A DNA stretch of 35,334 nt from Lachnospiraceae bacterium (lineage in GTDB: Bacteria > Bacillota > Clostridia > Lachnospirales > Lachnospiraceae), in assembly GCA_030537145.1 (NCBI GenBank), contig JAUNON010000022.1, positions 1 to 35,334 of the forward strand, in the 5' to 3' direction. The notes under the pieces were generated by a model, which was not told where the DNA came from, ran no database searches, and saw nothing but the letters and a program-made list of their open reading frames with translations. Below are positions 8,267 to 16,928 of this stretch, in pieces. The position numbers were made by a program, and so were the translations under genes. Each line of letters starts with the position of its first letter. The first letter of the stretch is position 1.

Positions 8267-9676
8267 ATGAGACATAAACAGGCCAGAAAGCTGCTGATAT
8301 GCTATCTGTTATTCCTGATCATCGGAACTGCGCTGTTTTTAGCCTTTGTTCCGGATAGGCTGGAAAACCACGTGCTGAAGAGAAAAACCGAGGAATTGAC
8401 CCTGTCGGCAGAGCAGATGAGCTGCTATCCGGAAATTTATTACTGCCGTTTCCTGGGCGAACAGGGGCTCCAGACAAAGGAGCTTCTGGATTCGGTCGCC
8501 GCAGCCCGTCAGATGGAGATCTGGCTGTTAAATGACAGCGGCCGCCTTTTAATGTCCTCCCGCCTGCCCTACCCGCTTCCTCAGCCCACGGAAATTTCCG
8601 GTTTTGTTCCCCCGGATGATTCCGCTTCCTACTGGATCACAGGAGATTTTTTCGGCATGTTTCACCGGAACATGCTGAGCATCATTGTACCTGTCACTGC
8701 CATTCCCCGCACTGCCGATTATGTCATTGTTCATTATCCCATGTCGCTGGTGGAAAATGAGACCGCAGAGCTTACTGACCTGTGCTCCCTGACGCTGCTG
8801 ATCGTATACCTGCTTTCTTTCCTGCTGCCTGTAGCCTTTTACTTTTTTTCCGTCCGGCCTCTGGAAAAAATCACCCGTCTGTCCCGCGCCTACGTCAATG
8901 GAGATCTGGATGTCCCTGATACGGCTTCACCGGATGATGAATATGCACCGCTAAGGACAAATCTGAAATATATGGCCCAGGAACTGTCTCAGGCAGGAGA
9001 ATATCAGCGGAAATTTCTTTCCAATGTTTCCCATGATTTCCGGTCTCCCCTGACCTCCATCAAGGGTTATGCAGAGGCGATTCTGGACGGCACGATTCCA
9101 AAGGATGCCCAGGACAAATACCTGGAAATCATTCTTACGGAAACCGAGCGGCTTACCCATCTGACCCAGAACATTCTCTCCGTAAACACGCTGAAAAGCA
9201 ACGGGGTCATACTAAATTTTTCCACCTTTGACATTAACGAAATCATTCGCTCCAGCGCTGCCGCTATGGAAATCCAATGCAGGAAAAAGGATCTCCAGAT
9301 CCAGCTTTCCCTGTCAGGCAATGTACTGAAGGTGTCTGCAGACAAAGAAAAAATCCAGCAGGTGGTTTACAACCTGCTGGACAATGCCATAAAATTCAGC
9401 GATCCCCATTCCGCCATCGTCATCAGTACCGCCCGGAAATTGAAATACATTTTTGTCTCGGTAAAGGACAGCGGCTGCGGCATCCCGGCGGAACAAATTC
9501 CTAAAATCTGGGACCGCTTTTATAAATCAGACGCTTCCCGGGGCAAAGACAAACGTGGAACCGGCCTTGGCCTTTCCATCGTAAAAGAAATCATTCAGGC
9601 CCACGGCCAAAATATCAACGTAATCAGCACCGAAGGAGTCGGCTCCGAATTTACCTTTACGCTGAACAAAGCCTGA
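8267..9676 (+). CDS. Membrane sensor histidine kinase (EnvZ/PhoR type)
   Basis: A 469-residue sensor kinase. There is one membrane helix near residues 9-29, an extracytoplasmic sensor of about 140 residues with no motif I recognise, a second helix near 172-196 and then a HAMP domain. The HisKA box SNVSHDFRSPLTSIKGYAEA has the phosphorylated His at about 256. The HATPase_c domain shows N box VVYNLLDNAIKFS, G1 VKDSGCGIP, F box WDRFYKSD and G2 GTGLGLSIVKEI. GGAGG lies just before the ATG. It pairs with the response regulator directly upstream. Its stop codon is one base away from the stop of the convergent nucleoside phosphorylase gene, with no terminator between them. Confidence 0.94.
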   Translation: MRHKQARKLLICYLLFLIIGTALFLAFVPDRLENHVLKRKTEELTLSAEQMSCYPEIYYCRFLGEQGLQTKELLDSVAAARQMEIWLLNDSGRLLMSSRLPYPLPQPTEISGFVPPDDSASYWITGDFFGMFHRNMLSIIVPVTAIPRTADYVIVHYPMSLVENETAELTDLCSLTLLIVYLLSFLLPVAFYFFSVRPLEKITRLSRAYVNGDLDVPDTASPDDEYAPLRTNLKYMAQELSQAGEYQRKFLSNVSHDFRSPLTSIKGYAEAILDGTIPKDAQDKYLEIILTETERLTHLTQNILSVNTLKSNGVILNFSTFDINEIIRSSAAAMEIQCRKKDLQIQLSLSGNVLKVSADKEKIQQVVYNLLDNAIKFSDPHSAIVISTARKLKYIFVSVKDSGCGIPAEQIPKIWDRFYKSDASRGKDKRGTGLGLSIVKEIIQAHGQNINVISTEGVGSEFTFTLNKA

Positions 9677-9677
9677 G

Positions 9678-10502
9678 TCACTCCAGAGATGTCCCCATCC
9701 GGTGCAACGCCTCAAGCGCCACCAGGATTTCATTCTTTTCCCCCAGAGCCGCTGCCGCCTCTTTGTCCTTGTACGCCAAAACGCCTTCCCTCAGATCCTT
9801 TTTCCACTCTACCACCACGTTTAAAATGCTGGCGGTGCGCACGCCCCTGGCTTTGCCGGCGGCAAACAGCGCCGCCGTCTCCATATCGGAGGCATACACG
9901 CCCTTTCCGGAATAGAATTCATCCAGCAGAGGCTTCTTCGGCAGATAAAGCCCGTCATGGCTTCGGGTGGAGCCCACTGCATACGGGACAGCCAGATCCT
10001 TTGCCGCAGCCTCGCAGGCTTCCTGCAAACAGCCGCTGGCCTCCGCATAACAAATATCCGTCTGCGTCTCGGCCGCCTCCTGCGTCCGGCCGCAGCCTAA
10101 GGCGCCGTTTCCAAGCTCTCCTGCCGCATAGCGCAGATAATCCAGATAGGTCTGACTGGTTCCGTCATCGCACACAGCCCTGCTGCACAGCACAAGCTGT
10201 CCCAATGCCAGGCTGCTCTGCAGCGCGCCGCAGCTTCCGATCCGGATCATATCCGTAACGCCCAAATCAGCCAGCTCCTCCACACAGATCGCCGTAGAGG
10301 GGCCTCCCATGCCGGTAGAAATAGCCAGAATACGCCTGCCCTTATACGTTCCTGTCACACTCTTATATTCCCGGCTAAAGGCCTCCTCCCGTACATCCTC
10401 CAGAAATTCTGCGACTGCATCCACCCTGGCCGGATCTCCCGGCAAAATGGCCGCAGCAGCATTGATCCCGCGATCCAACTGAATATGCGGCATTTTTCCC
10501 AT
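9678..10502 (-). CDS. Uridine phosphorylase-like nucleoside phosphorylase
   Basis: A 274-residue enzyme of the PNP/UDP phosphorylase family 1. It should split a nucleoside with phosphate into base and (deoxy)ribose-1-phosphate. The phosphate and ribose site is visible as STGMGGPSTAICVEELADLG and IRIGSCGALQ, and YASDMETAALFA carries the Met-Glu pair that contacts the ribose. The N-terminal AILPGDPARVDAVAEFL matches uridine phosphorylases best. The start has AAGGAGGAG about 7 nt upstream. It follows the RpiB gene on the same strand after 86 bp. That pairing fits nucleoside salvage: ribose-1-phosphate, then ribose-5-phosphate (a mutase is needed, not seen here), then ribulose-5-phosphate. Base specificity is not proven by sequence. 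Confidence 0.87.
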   Translation of the reverse strand: MGKMPHIQLDRGINAAAAILPGDPARVDAVAEFLEDVREEAFSREYKSVTGTYKGRRILAISTGMGGPSTAICVEELADLGVTDMIRIGSCGALQSSLALGQLVLCSRAVCDDGTSQTYLDYLRYAAGELGNGALGCGRTQEAAETQTDICYAEASGCLQEACEAAAKDLAVPYAVGSTRSHDGLYLPKKPLLDEFYSGKGVYASDMETAALFAAGKARGVRTASILNVVVEWKKDLREGVLAYKDKEAAAALGEKNEILVALEALHRMGTSLE

Positions 10503-10588
10503 CACAAACTCCTCCTTTTTTCTTCCAACAGGCAAGCGCCGGAAAGCTCCGCTTACGCAGCCATCCGACCGCCAGTCCCAATCCCGGT

Positions 10589-11056
10589 TTATTCCTCAGC
10601 GGCCCCCAGCTTCTGTGTCGCCTCGATCTCCATAATCATATCCACCCGGTTCTGGTGACGGCCTCCCTGAAACTCAGCATTCAGCCATTCATCCACGATC
10701 ATCTTCGCCATCTCAATGCCGATCACCCGTGCGCCAAAGGCGATAATATTGGAATTGTTATGCTGCTTCGACAGCTTTGCAGAATAAGGCTCACTGCACA
10801 CACAGCAGCGGATCCCTTTTACCTTATTCGCCACCAGCGAAATGCCTACGCCGGTTCCGCAGATCAAAATCCCGCCGTCCACCTCACCGGAAGCCACCAG
10901 CTTTGCCACCTTATATCCGCTTACAGGATAATTGAAGCTCCCGCTGCTGTCCGTTCCCACATTCACGACCTCATATCCCTTATCCTCAAGATACTTTTTC
11001 AGCTCATTCTTCATTTCTACTGCAACATGATCATTGCCAATCGCAAGCTTTTTCAT
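10589..11056 (-). CDS. rpiB: RpiB/LacA/LacB-family sugar-phosphate isomerase
   Basis: A 155-residue cytosolic isomerase interconverting ribose-5-phosphate and ribulose-5-phosphate, or a related aldose/ketose phosphate. Asp9-His10, Cys66 in GILICGTGVGIS (the catalytic base in RpiB), His99 in KQHNNSNI and the phosphate-binding GGRHQNRV near 131-138 are all present. The usual N-terminal DHAG is DHVA here, as in a Lachnospiraceae-like variant, so the exact substrate (ribose-5-P, allose-6-P or galactose-6-P) is less certain. GGAAGGAAAC precedes the ATG. It is followed by the nucleoside phosphorylase, which favours ribose-5-phosphate. Confidence 0.87.
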   Translation of the reverse strand: MKKLAIGNDHVAVEMKNELKKYLEDKGYEVVNVGTDSSGSFNYPVSGYKVAKLVASGEVDGGILICGTGVGISLVANKVKGIRCCVCSEPYSAKLSKQHNNSNIIAFGARVIGIEMAKMIVDEWLNAEFQGGRHQNRVDMIMEIEATQKLGAAEE

Positions 11057-11116
11057 TTCCGTTTCCTTCCTTTCCATGTTTCTGTCAAATCGCTTTTTTC
11101 CGCTTTTCTCCATTAT

Positions 11117-11150
11117 AAAATGAGCGGTAGCAAAAATCAACTACCGCTCA
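11117..11150 (-). terminator. Hairpin after the cytidylate-kinase-like gene
   Basis: TGAGCGGTAG and CTACCGCTCA form a perfect 10-bp stem with a 10-nt loop, followed on the minus strand by TTTTATAA. It lies between the kinase-like gene and rpiB. It probably terminates or attenuates read-through. Confidence 0.6.
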
Positions 11151-11179
11151 CATCTGGTCCCGATAATAGATAACAATTC

Positions 11180-11206
11180 GTTACTGTTCACTCCGTTCAC
11201 AGTAAC
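11180..11206. repeat. Palindrome downstream of the cytidylate-kinase-like gene
   Basis: GTTACTGT and ACAGTAAC are 8-bp inverted arms around an 11-nt centre that is itself nearly symmetrical. There is no T run on the minus side, so it is not a standard terminator. It is probably another small intergenic palindromic repeat; no second copy was found in this window. Confidence 0.45.
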
Positions 11207-11217
11207 CCAAAAAGAAC

Positions 11218-11841
11218 TTATTCGCCGAAGCGTATCCGGATATATGCCTTGATCGCTTCTACGCAGCCCTCAAATCCCAGGCGCTCACTATCCAGGCACA
11301 GATCATAGTTTCTGGCATCGTTCCAAACCTGGCCCGTATAATAGTGATAATAATCTCCCCGGTACTTATCCGTTTTCTGGATAAATTTGTCCACATCCTT
11401 TTCCGTACAGGCCCCCCGCTCAATGGATTGCCGCCGGCAATACTCCGGTGATGCGTGAACGAAAACACTGACCAGATTCGGATGATCCTTCAGCACATAG
11501 TCTGCGCACCGGCCAATGATGACACAGGATTCCGCTTCCGCAAGCTGCTTAATTACCTTCGCCTGATAATTGAACAAATTTTGATTCGAGATGAAATCCT
11601 CACTTTCCGGAGGAATCAGCTCGCCCTTATACTCTCTTCTCATAATACCGAACAAGGTGGTATTCTTCAGCTTTTCATCTACCCGATTAAACAACGCTTC
11701 GTTAATGCCGCTGTCCTCGGACGCAAGCTTTAAAATCTCCCGGCTGTACGCCTTGATGCCCAGATCTGCTGCCAGCATCTTTCCAATGGTCTTTCCGCCG
11801 CTTCCGTACTGTCTTGCAATCGTAATGATAACCTTATCCAT
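11218..11841 (-). CDS. Cytidylate kinase-like family protein
   Basis: A 207-residue P-loop protein of the cytidylate-kinase-like family (Cytidylate_kin2). The nucleotide loop is RQYGSGGKTIGKML (residues 10-23), and VIIGRCADYVL and the lid-like region YCRRQSIER follow in the usual order. True Cmk proteins are somewhat different, so a real CMP kinase role is not assured; the family is common in Clostridia and its substrate is unknown to me. AAAGGGGG precedes the ATG. An extended -10 promoter sits 46 nt upstream, so it need not depend on the liv operon that ends 88 bp before it. Confidence 0.85.
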   Translation of the reverse strand: MDKVIITIARQYGSGGKTIGKMLAADLGIKAYSREILKLASEDSGINEALFNRVDEKLKNTTLFGIMRREYKGELIPPESEDFISNQNLFNYQAKVIKQLAEAESCVIIGRCADYVLKDHPNLVSVFVHASPEYCRRQSIERGACTEKDVDKFIQKTDKYRGDYYHYYTGQVWNDARNYDLCLDSERLGFEGCVEAIKAYIRIRFGE

Positions 11842-11886
11842 ATGCCGTCCCCCTTTGCCGCATTTCCCGCATTTTTATTTGATTCA

Positions 11887-11895
11887 ATTATAACA
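11887..11895 (-). promoter_or_regulatory. Extended -10 promoter of the cytidylate-kinase-like gene
   Basis: TG-T-TATAAT on the minus strand, 46 nt before the start codon, with no good -35 box. Confidence 0.45.
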
Positions 11896-11929
11896 CATAA
11901 TCTCATCCAAGGCCAGCTTTAACTCCGCT

Positions 11930-12640
11930 TTACTCTCCCAGGTACGCCTTCTTAATGGCGTCATCATTCATCAGCACCTTTGCATCCCCGGAGGTTACGA
12001 TCCTTCCGGTTTCCAGAACGTAGGCTCGGTTGGCAATATCCAGAGCCTTCTTCGCATTCTGTTCTACCAGCAGCACCGTGGTCCCCGCCTCATTTACGCT
12101 GCGGATGATATCAAAGATCTCATTTACCAGAATGGGAGACAAGCCCATAGACGGCTCATCCATCAGAATGATCTTCGGATGGGACATCAGCGCCCGGCCC
12201 ATGGCCAGCATTTGCTGCTCGCCGCCGGATAACGTACCGGCCAACTGGTTTTTCCGCTCCTCCAGACGGGGGAAACGCTTATAGACCATTTCCAGCGAAG
12301 CCTCGATCTCACTCTTGTCCGATCTGGTATAAGCGCCCATTTTCAGGTTCTGATAAACAGAAAGCTGCGCAAACACACGCCTTCCCTCCGGCACCTGCGC
12401 CATACCCATAGAAACGATCTTGTGGGAAGGAATCCTGGTAATATCCGTTCCCTCAAAAAGAATATGTCCCTTTTTCGGGCTCAGCAAGCCGCTGATCGTA
12501 TGAAGGGTCGTGGTCTTACCCGCACCGTTGGCGCCAATCAGTGCAATGATCTCTCCCTCGTTTACCTCAAAAGAAATTCCTTTGATCGCCTGGATCATTC
12601 CGTAGTATACTTCCAGGTCCTTTATCTCAAGCAATGCCAT
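11930..12640 (-). CDS. livF: Branched-chain amino acid ABC transporter ATP-binding protein LivF
   Basis: A 236-residue cytosolic ATPase subunit. Walker A is GANGAGKTTTLHT (near residue 33), the signature is LSGGEQQMLAMGRAL and Walker B is IILMDEPSMGL. EVYYGMIQAIKGISFEV at the N-terminus and the ending DDAIKKAYLGE are typical of LivF. With LivG it powers the LivH-LivM channel. GGAGGAGC precedes the ATG, and it starts 14 bp after livG. It is the last gene of the five-gene operon. Confidence 0.95.
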   Translation of the reverse strand: MALLEIKDLEVYYGMIQAIKGISFEVNEGEIIALIGANGAGKTTTLHTISGLLSPKKGHILFEGTDITRIPSHKIVSMGMAQVPEGRRVFAQLSVYQNLKMGAYTRSDKSEIEASLEMVYKRFPRLEERKNQLAGTLSGGEQQMLAMGRALMSHPKIILMDEPSMGLSPILVNEIFDIIRSVNEAGTTVLLVEQNAKKALDIANRAYVLETGRIVTSGDAKVLMNDDAIKKAYLGE

Positions 12641-12654
12641 AGCTCCAGCTCCTC

Positions 12655-13416
12655 CTATTCTCCCAGATATGCCGTGATTACCTGCGGATTGTTCAGTACA
12701 TCCGATGTCTTGCCCTGGGCAAGCACCTCTCCGAAGTTCAGTACCGTCAGTCTTTCACAGATACCGGAAACCAGCTTCATATCATGCTCGATCAAAAGGA
12801 CCGTCATGTCGAAATGATCTCTCACAAAACGGATCATATCCATCAGGGACTGGGTTTCATTGGGATTCATGCCCGCCGCCGGCTCATCCAGAAGCAGAAG
12901 CTTCGGTTCAGTGGCCAATGCCCGGGCAATCTCCAGCTTACGCTGTTCTCCGTAGGGCAGATTGGATGCCAGAAGATCTGCATGTTTCTCCAGTTCAAAC
13001 ACCTTCAGAAGCTCCATTGCCCGCTCATTCATCTGCTGTTCCACCCTCCGGTAAGAAGGTGTGTGAAAAATGCTGGAAAACAGGGAGTAGGTAAATTCAT
13101 TATGAAGCCCCGCCTTTACGTTGTCCAGCACAGACATATCTTTAAAAAGCCGGATATTCTGGAAGGTTCTGGCGATTCCGCCCTTGTTAATTTCAATGGT
13201 GGATCTTCCTGTAATATCCTGCCCATCCAGCAGGATCCTTCCGGTGTCAGGCTTATATACCCCGGTCAGAAGATTGAAAACCGTGGTTTTGCCGGCGCCG
13301 TTCGGCCCGATCAGACCGTACAGCTCTCCCTTCTCAATCGTCATATTGAACTCATTTACGGCCCGAAGCCCGCCGAAGGAAATTCCAAGATTTGTAGTTT
13401 CCAACATAGCTGCCAT
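12655..13416 (-). CDS. livG: Branched-chain amino acid ABC transporter ATP-binding protein LivG
   Basis: A 253-residue ATPase subunit. Walker A is GPNGAGKTTVFNLL, the LivG-specific signature is LPYGEQRKLEIARAL and Walker B is LLLLDEPAAGMNPNET. The C-terminal INFGE-like element (LNFGEVLAQG) and the end NPQVITAYLGE are also family-typical. The start codon lies one base after the livM stop, with GGAGGG inside the end of livM, so the two are translationally coupled. An alternative ATG three codons in is less well spaced. Confidence 0.95.
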   Translation of the reverse strand: MAAMLETTNLGISFGGLRAVNEFNMTIEKGELYGLIGPNGAGKTTVFNLLTGVYKPDTGRILLDGQDITGRSTIEINKGGIARTFQNIRLFKDMSVLDNVKAGLHNEFTYSLFSSIFHTPSYRRVEQQMNERAMELLKVFELEKHADLLASNLPYGEQRKLEIARALATEPKLLLLDEPAAGMNPNETQSLMDMIRFVRDHFDMTVLLIEHDMKLVSGICERLTVLNFGEVLAQGKTSDVLNNPQVITAYLGE

Positions 13417-13417
13417 C

Positions 13418-14476
13418 TTATTTTCCCTCCTTCACTGTTTTTTTGAAGAAGCGGCCCAGATAGCGTTCTCTCCACTCCAATGCTTTCGGTGCCCAGTTAA
13501 ACAGCATCATTACGATCAGCACAATCGCATAGATCAGCATACGGTAATCCGACAGGAATCGCAGCATCTCCGGCAGCGCTGTCAAAATCACGGCTGCGAT
13601 CACGGAACCCCGGATATTTCCAATCCCTCCCAGCACCACAAATACCAGCACCAAAATAGAGGTATTGAAATTAAATTTAGATGCCTGCAAAGCTGCCAGA
13701 TTGTGGGCATACAGCGCTCCGGCCGCACCTGCAAGGGCAGCGGAAACGGTAAACGCCATCAGCTTATATTTCGTAATATTGATACCAATGGACTCTGCCG
13801 CAATCCGGTTATCACGGATGGATTTGATGGCACGGCCGTCCCTGGAATTAATCAGGTTCAGCACGATAAACAGCGTAATCAGCACCAGGATGATACCTGC
13901 CGTAAAGGTAGAGTCCTTCGGTGTTCCCGTAATACCCTGGGGTCCGGTAATAATCATGGTTCCCGTGGGCTCCATCCCCATGGAGAACTGATCCGTTATG
14001 GACATATGAAATCCATTGCTGTCTATTCCAATATAAAAAATATTAATTACATTTTTAATAATTTCTCCAAATGCCAGCGTTACAATGGCCAGATAGTCGC
14101 CCCTCAGACGAAGCACCGGAATACCGATCAGCACTCCGAACACTGCAGCCACCGCAGCTCCCACCAGAATTGCCAGGAAGAACCGGAGTCCGGAAATTGT
14201 AATAATATTCTGCATACATTTTGAAAAAAATGCGCTGGCAAAGGCGCCCACACACATAAAGCCCGCATGGCCCAGGCTCAGCTCGCCGGAGATACCCACC
14301 ACCAGATTCAGCGAAACCGCCAAAACCGCATAAACGCACAGCGGCACCAGCAATCCTTTAAACAGGCTGGAAAGATTACCGGTGGTCAGCAGAATCTGTA
14401 CCACGATATATGCTGCGATCACCATTCCATATGTGATCAGATTACTTTTCAATGTTTTATCTTTCATTTCCGCCAC
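13418..14476 (-). CDS. livM: Branched-chain amino acid ABC transporter permease LivM
   Basis: A 352-residue membrane protein with about nine to ten hydrophobic helices. ALSLNLVVG-like AVSLNLVVGISGELSLGHAG and LRGDYLAIVTLAFGEI are the conserved LivM segments, and TVSAALAGAAGALYAHN precedes the last helices. Together with LivH it forms the channel. The first codon is GTG directly after the livH TAG, with AGGAG 9 nt upstream. An ATG nine bases later, with AGGTGG 5 nt before it, is an equally possible start. LivM usually has a longer N-terminus than LivH, as here. Confidence 0.94.
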   Translation of the reverse strand: MAEMKDKTLKSNLITYGMVIAAYIVVQILLTTGNLSSLFKGLLVPLCVYAVLAVSLNLVVGISGELSLGHAGFMCVGAFASAFFSKCMQNIITISGLRFFLAILVGAAVAAVFGVLIGIPVLRLRGDYLAIVTLAFGEIIKNVINIFYIGIDSNGFHMSITDQFSMGMEPTGTMIITGPQGITGTPKDSTFTAGIILVLITLFIVLNLINSRDGRAIKSIRDNRIAAESIGINITKYKLMAFTVSAALAGAAGALYAHNLAALQASKFNFNTSILVLVFVVLGGIGNIRGSVIAAVILTALPEMLRFLSDYRMLIYAIVLIVMMLFNWAPKALEWRERYLGRFFKKTVKEGK

Positions 14477-15361
14477 CTACACTTTCTCCTGAATCTGCTT
14501 GCCAAACAATCCGGTAGGTTTCACAAGAAGGACTATAATCAATACCGCAAACACAATCGCATCCGCCAACTGGGAGGAAATATATGCTTTTGCCAGAATC
14601 TCAATAACACCCAGCAAAATGCCGCCCACCATGGCTCCGGGAATGGAACCGATACCGCCGAATACGGCTGCAACGAATGCTTTAATACCGGGCATAGCCC
14701 CCGTGTAAGGAGTCAGGGACGGGTAGGCAGAACAGAGAAGCACACCGGCAACTGCCGCCAGTCCGGAACCGATGGCGAAGGTCAGCGCAATGGTTCCGTT
14801 TACATTAATTCCCATCAGTCTTGCCGCTCCCTTGTCCTCTGAGACTGCCAGCATGGCCTGTCCTGGTTTCGTTTTATTAATAAAGGTGGTCAGCACAATC
14901 ATGATCACGATACAGCTTAAAATAGTGACAATCGCCTTTCCCGTAATAATCAGGGAGCCTCCGGCCAGCTTCAGATCCGGTACGCCTACCACAGAAGGAA
15001 AGCTCTTGGGATTGGAGCTGAAGATCAGAAGTACTACGTTCTGCAGCAGATAGCTGACGCCGATAGCCGTAATCAGCACCGCCAGAGGGGAAGCCGCCTC
15101 ACGCAGAGGACGGTAAGCCACCGCCTCAATCACAATACCCAGCACTGTACATACCACAATCGACACCAATACTGCAACAACAGGATTAGCGCCCACATTC
15201 ATCATCATGGTAAATGCCACATATCCACCTACCATGATTACATCGCCGTGTGCAAAATTCAGCATCTTGGCAATACCATAAACCATGGTATAGCCCAGGG
15301 CGATTATGGCATATACACTGCCGAGGCTGATACCGTTAATCAAATAGGACAAAAAACTCAT
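14477..15361 (-). CDS. livH: Branched-chain amino acid ABC transporter permease LivH
   Basis: A 294-residue inner membrane permease with about eight helices. NGISLGSVYAIIALGYTMVYG at the N-terminus, LNFAHGDVIMVGGY and the cytoplasmic coupling segment EDKGAARLMGINV are hallmarks of LivH. The start has GAGGTG about 7 nt upstream; a longer upstream reading would pass through the intergenic hairpin and was rejected. It lies 86 bp after livK, separated by a stable hairpin, and directly abuts livM. Confidence 0.94.
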   Translation of the reverse strand: MSFLSYLINGISLGSVYAIIALGYTMVYGIAKMLNFAHGDVIMVGGYVAFTMMMNVGANPVVAVLVSIVVCTVLGIVIEAVAYRPLREAASPLAVLITAIGVSYLLQNVVLLIFSSNPKSFPSVVGVPDLKLAGGSLIITGKAIVTILSCIVIMIVLTTFINKTKPGQAMLAVSEDKGAARLMGINVNGTIALTFAIGSGLAAVAGVLLCSAYPSLTPYTGAMPGIKAFVAAVFGGIGSIPGAMVGGILLGVIEILAKAYISSQLADAIVFAVLIIVLLVKPTGLFGKQIQEKV

Positions 15362-15392
15362 AACACACCTCGTAATCTTCTTTCTATCGAAA

Positions 15393-15420
15393 ACAGGGGG
15401 TTGCTCTTGCAACCCCCTGT
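15393..15420 (-). terminator. Intercistronic hairpin between livK and livH
   Basis: ACAGGGGGTTGC pairs perfectly with GCAACCCCCTGT (12 bp, 4-nt loop), followed by TTTT then CG on the minus strand. The short T run suggests partial termination or 3'-end protection of livK mRNA. Confidence 0.65.
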
Positions 15421-15447
15421 CGGGTTCAAAATCAAATGGTATTTTAA

Positions 15448-16587
15448 TTACAGTCCTTTGTAAGCACCATTTTCAATCACAACTGCCTTCGGAGTCTTGG
15501 ATACATGTCCGTCTGCAGTCCAGGTCATAACACCGGTCAGACCTTCTACTTCGATCTCGGTGAAAGCAGCCTTCAGAGCGTCACTGATCTCAGTGAAATC
15601 TGCCTCAGCAGATACGCCGGATTTCTCCAGACCAGCTTTCAGTGCATAGATACCGTCGTATGCATCTGCTGCGAACTGGTTCGGAACTTCACCGAACTGT
15701 TCCTGATATTTTGCAACAAAGTTCTTAGTCAGATCATCTTCTGCATCTGCACTGAACGGGGTCAGCAGCATAACGCCCTCTGCCAGAGAGGTATCAAATC
15801 CTTCTACGGTCAGGATACCGTCCATACCGTCTACACCAAACCAGATGGGAGAGTAGTCCATGGATGCTGCCTGTGTAAATACGATAGATGCCTCATTGTA
15901 GTAGAACGGCATGAATACCAGTTCTGCGCCTGCATCCTTTGCTGCCTGAATCTGTGCTGAAAAATCAGTCTTGCTGTCGTCTGTGAAAGCCAGATCTCCG
16001 CCTACGATTTCAAAGGGCTGGTTCTCTGCTTCTGCACGGAAGGTAGCGTAGATACCTGCTGAATATGCATCGGAGCTGTTGTAGATCACGGCTACCTTGC
16101 TTGCCAGCTCATGCTCACCGATATACTGAGCGGATGCAGTACCCTGAGCCGGGTCAGTGAAGCAAACCTGGAACTCATTGTCGCCAGCGGAAATCGCCTG
16201 CTCGGAAGATGCGGACGGAGTCAGCAGGAACAGATTGTCGGCTGCTGCTTCCGCACTTACTGCGATACAGGGGTTCGTGGTAACAGTGCCCAGAAGCATC
16301 TGCATACCCCAGTCTTTTAATGTATTGTAAGCATTTACAGATTTCTCTGCGTCATGCTCGTCATCCTGCGGATTGAACTCCAGCTGATAGCCGTTTACGC
16401 CGCCTGCCTCGTTGATCTCGTCCACTGCGATCTGAGCTGCGTTCATAACTGCGGTACCGTAAGCGGATGCCGGTCCGGTTACAGGTCCGATTCCACCGAT
16501 CTTATAGGTAGCATCCGCAAATGCCGTGGTGGAAAGCACCATGGAAGCCGCAAGAACTGCACTGGCTGCTTTTACAAATTTTTTCAT
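15448..16587 (-). CDS. livK: Branched-chain amino acid ABC transporter substrate-binding protein
   Basis: A 379-residue exported binding protein of the Peripla_BP_6 (LivJ/LivK) family. YKIGGIGPVTGPASAYG, AAQIAVDEINEAGGVNGYQLE and NPQDDEHDAEKSVNAYN are the family N-lobe, and FVAKYQEQFGEVPNQFAADAYDGIYAL is in the C-lobe. The first 27 residues are a signal peptide ending in TTAFA-D. There is no lipobox cysteine, unusual for a binding protein in a single-membrane bacterium. AGGAGG is 8 nt before the ATG. A strong promoter lies about 95 nt upstream. Leucine/isoleucine/valine is the family default; the actual ligand is not proven. Confidence 0.92.
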   Translation of the reverse strand: MKKFVKAASAVLAASMVLSTTAFADATYKIGGIGPVTGPASAYGTAVMNAAQIAVDEINEAGGVNGYQLEFNPQDDEHDAEKSVNAYNTLKDWGMQMLLGTVTTNPCIAVSAEAAADNLFLLTPSASSEQAISAGDNEFQVCFTDPAQGTASAQYIGEHELASKVAVIYNSSDAYSAGIYATFRAEAENQPFEIVGGDLAFTDDSKTDFSAQIQAAKDAGAELVFMPFYYNEASIVFTQAASMDYSPIWFGVDGMDGILTVEGFDTSLAEGVMLLTPFSADAEDDLTKNFVAKYQEQFGEVPNQFAADAYDGIYALKAGLEKSGVSAEADFTEISDALKAAFTEIEVEGLTGVMTWTADGHVSKTPKAVVIENGAYKGL

Positions 16588-16680
16588 ATTATCATCCTCC
16601 TGTCTTTTTTCCATATTCTCTGAATATGACAGCTTTCACCGGGACTATCTTCTGACACGCCCCGAAAAACTCATGTGAAC

Positions 16681-16709
16681 ATCGTACCCTTATTTAATTT
16701 ATTTGTCAA
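16681..16709 (-). promoter_or_regulatory. Promoter of the liv operon
   Basis: TTGACA, 17 nt, TACGAT on the minus strand, giving a leader of about 87 nt before livK. A 15-bp palindrome CCGAAAA-T-TTTTCGG (16730-16744) lies about 20 bp upstream of the -35 and may be a regulator site. Confidence 0.78.
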
Positions 16710-16857
16710 TCAAAAATTCGTCTGAGATACCGAAAATTTTTCGGGTTTTTCTTTATTCAGTTAAATTTTTCAAGTTTTCATCGTTTTTTGGCCATATTCT
16801 TCCTTAAATGACAGAAGCTGTGATCCACTTCCCGCTGTTCTTTCCCCCACTTCTCTC

Positions 16858-16886
16858 TTGACATTTATTCCCGCTCTTCATATAAT
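16858..16886 (+). promoter_or_regulatory. Consensus promoter of marR-MATE operon with direct repeat
   Basis: TTGACA, 17 nt, TATAAT: a perfect consensus. ATAATTAC occurs twice 13 bp apart (16882-16889 and 16895-16902), overlapping the -10 and the start point, a plausible operator for the MarR protein. Confidence 0.85.
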
Positions 16887-16928
16887 TACCAAAGATAATT
16901 ACTATTAATAAATATTTGGAGGTGTATT

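Noticed and set aside
16720..16800. CodY box upstream of the liv operon
   Set aside because: The AT-rich segments match AATTTTCNGAAAATT too poorly; only the CCGAAAA palindrome is reported.
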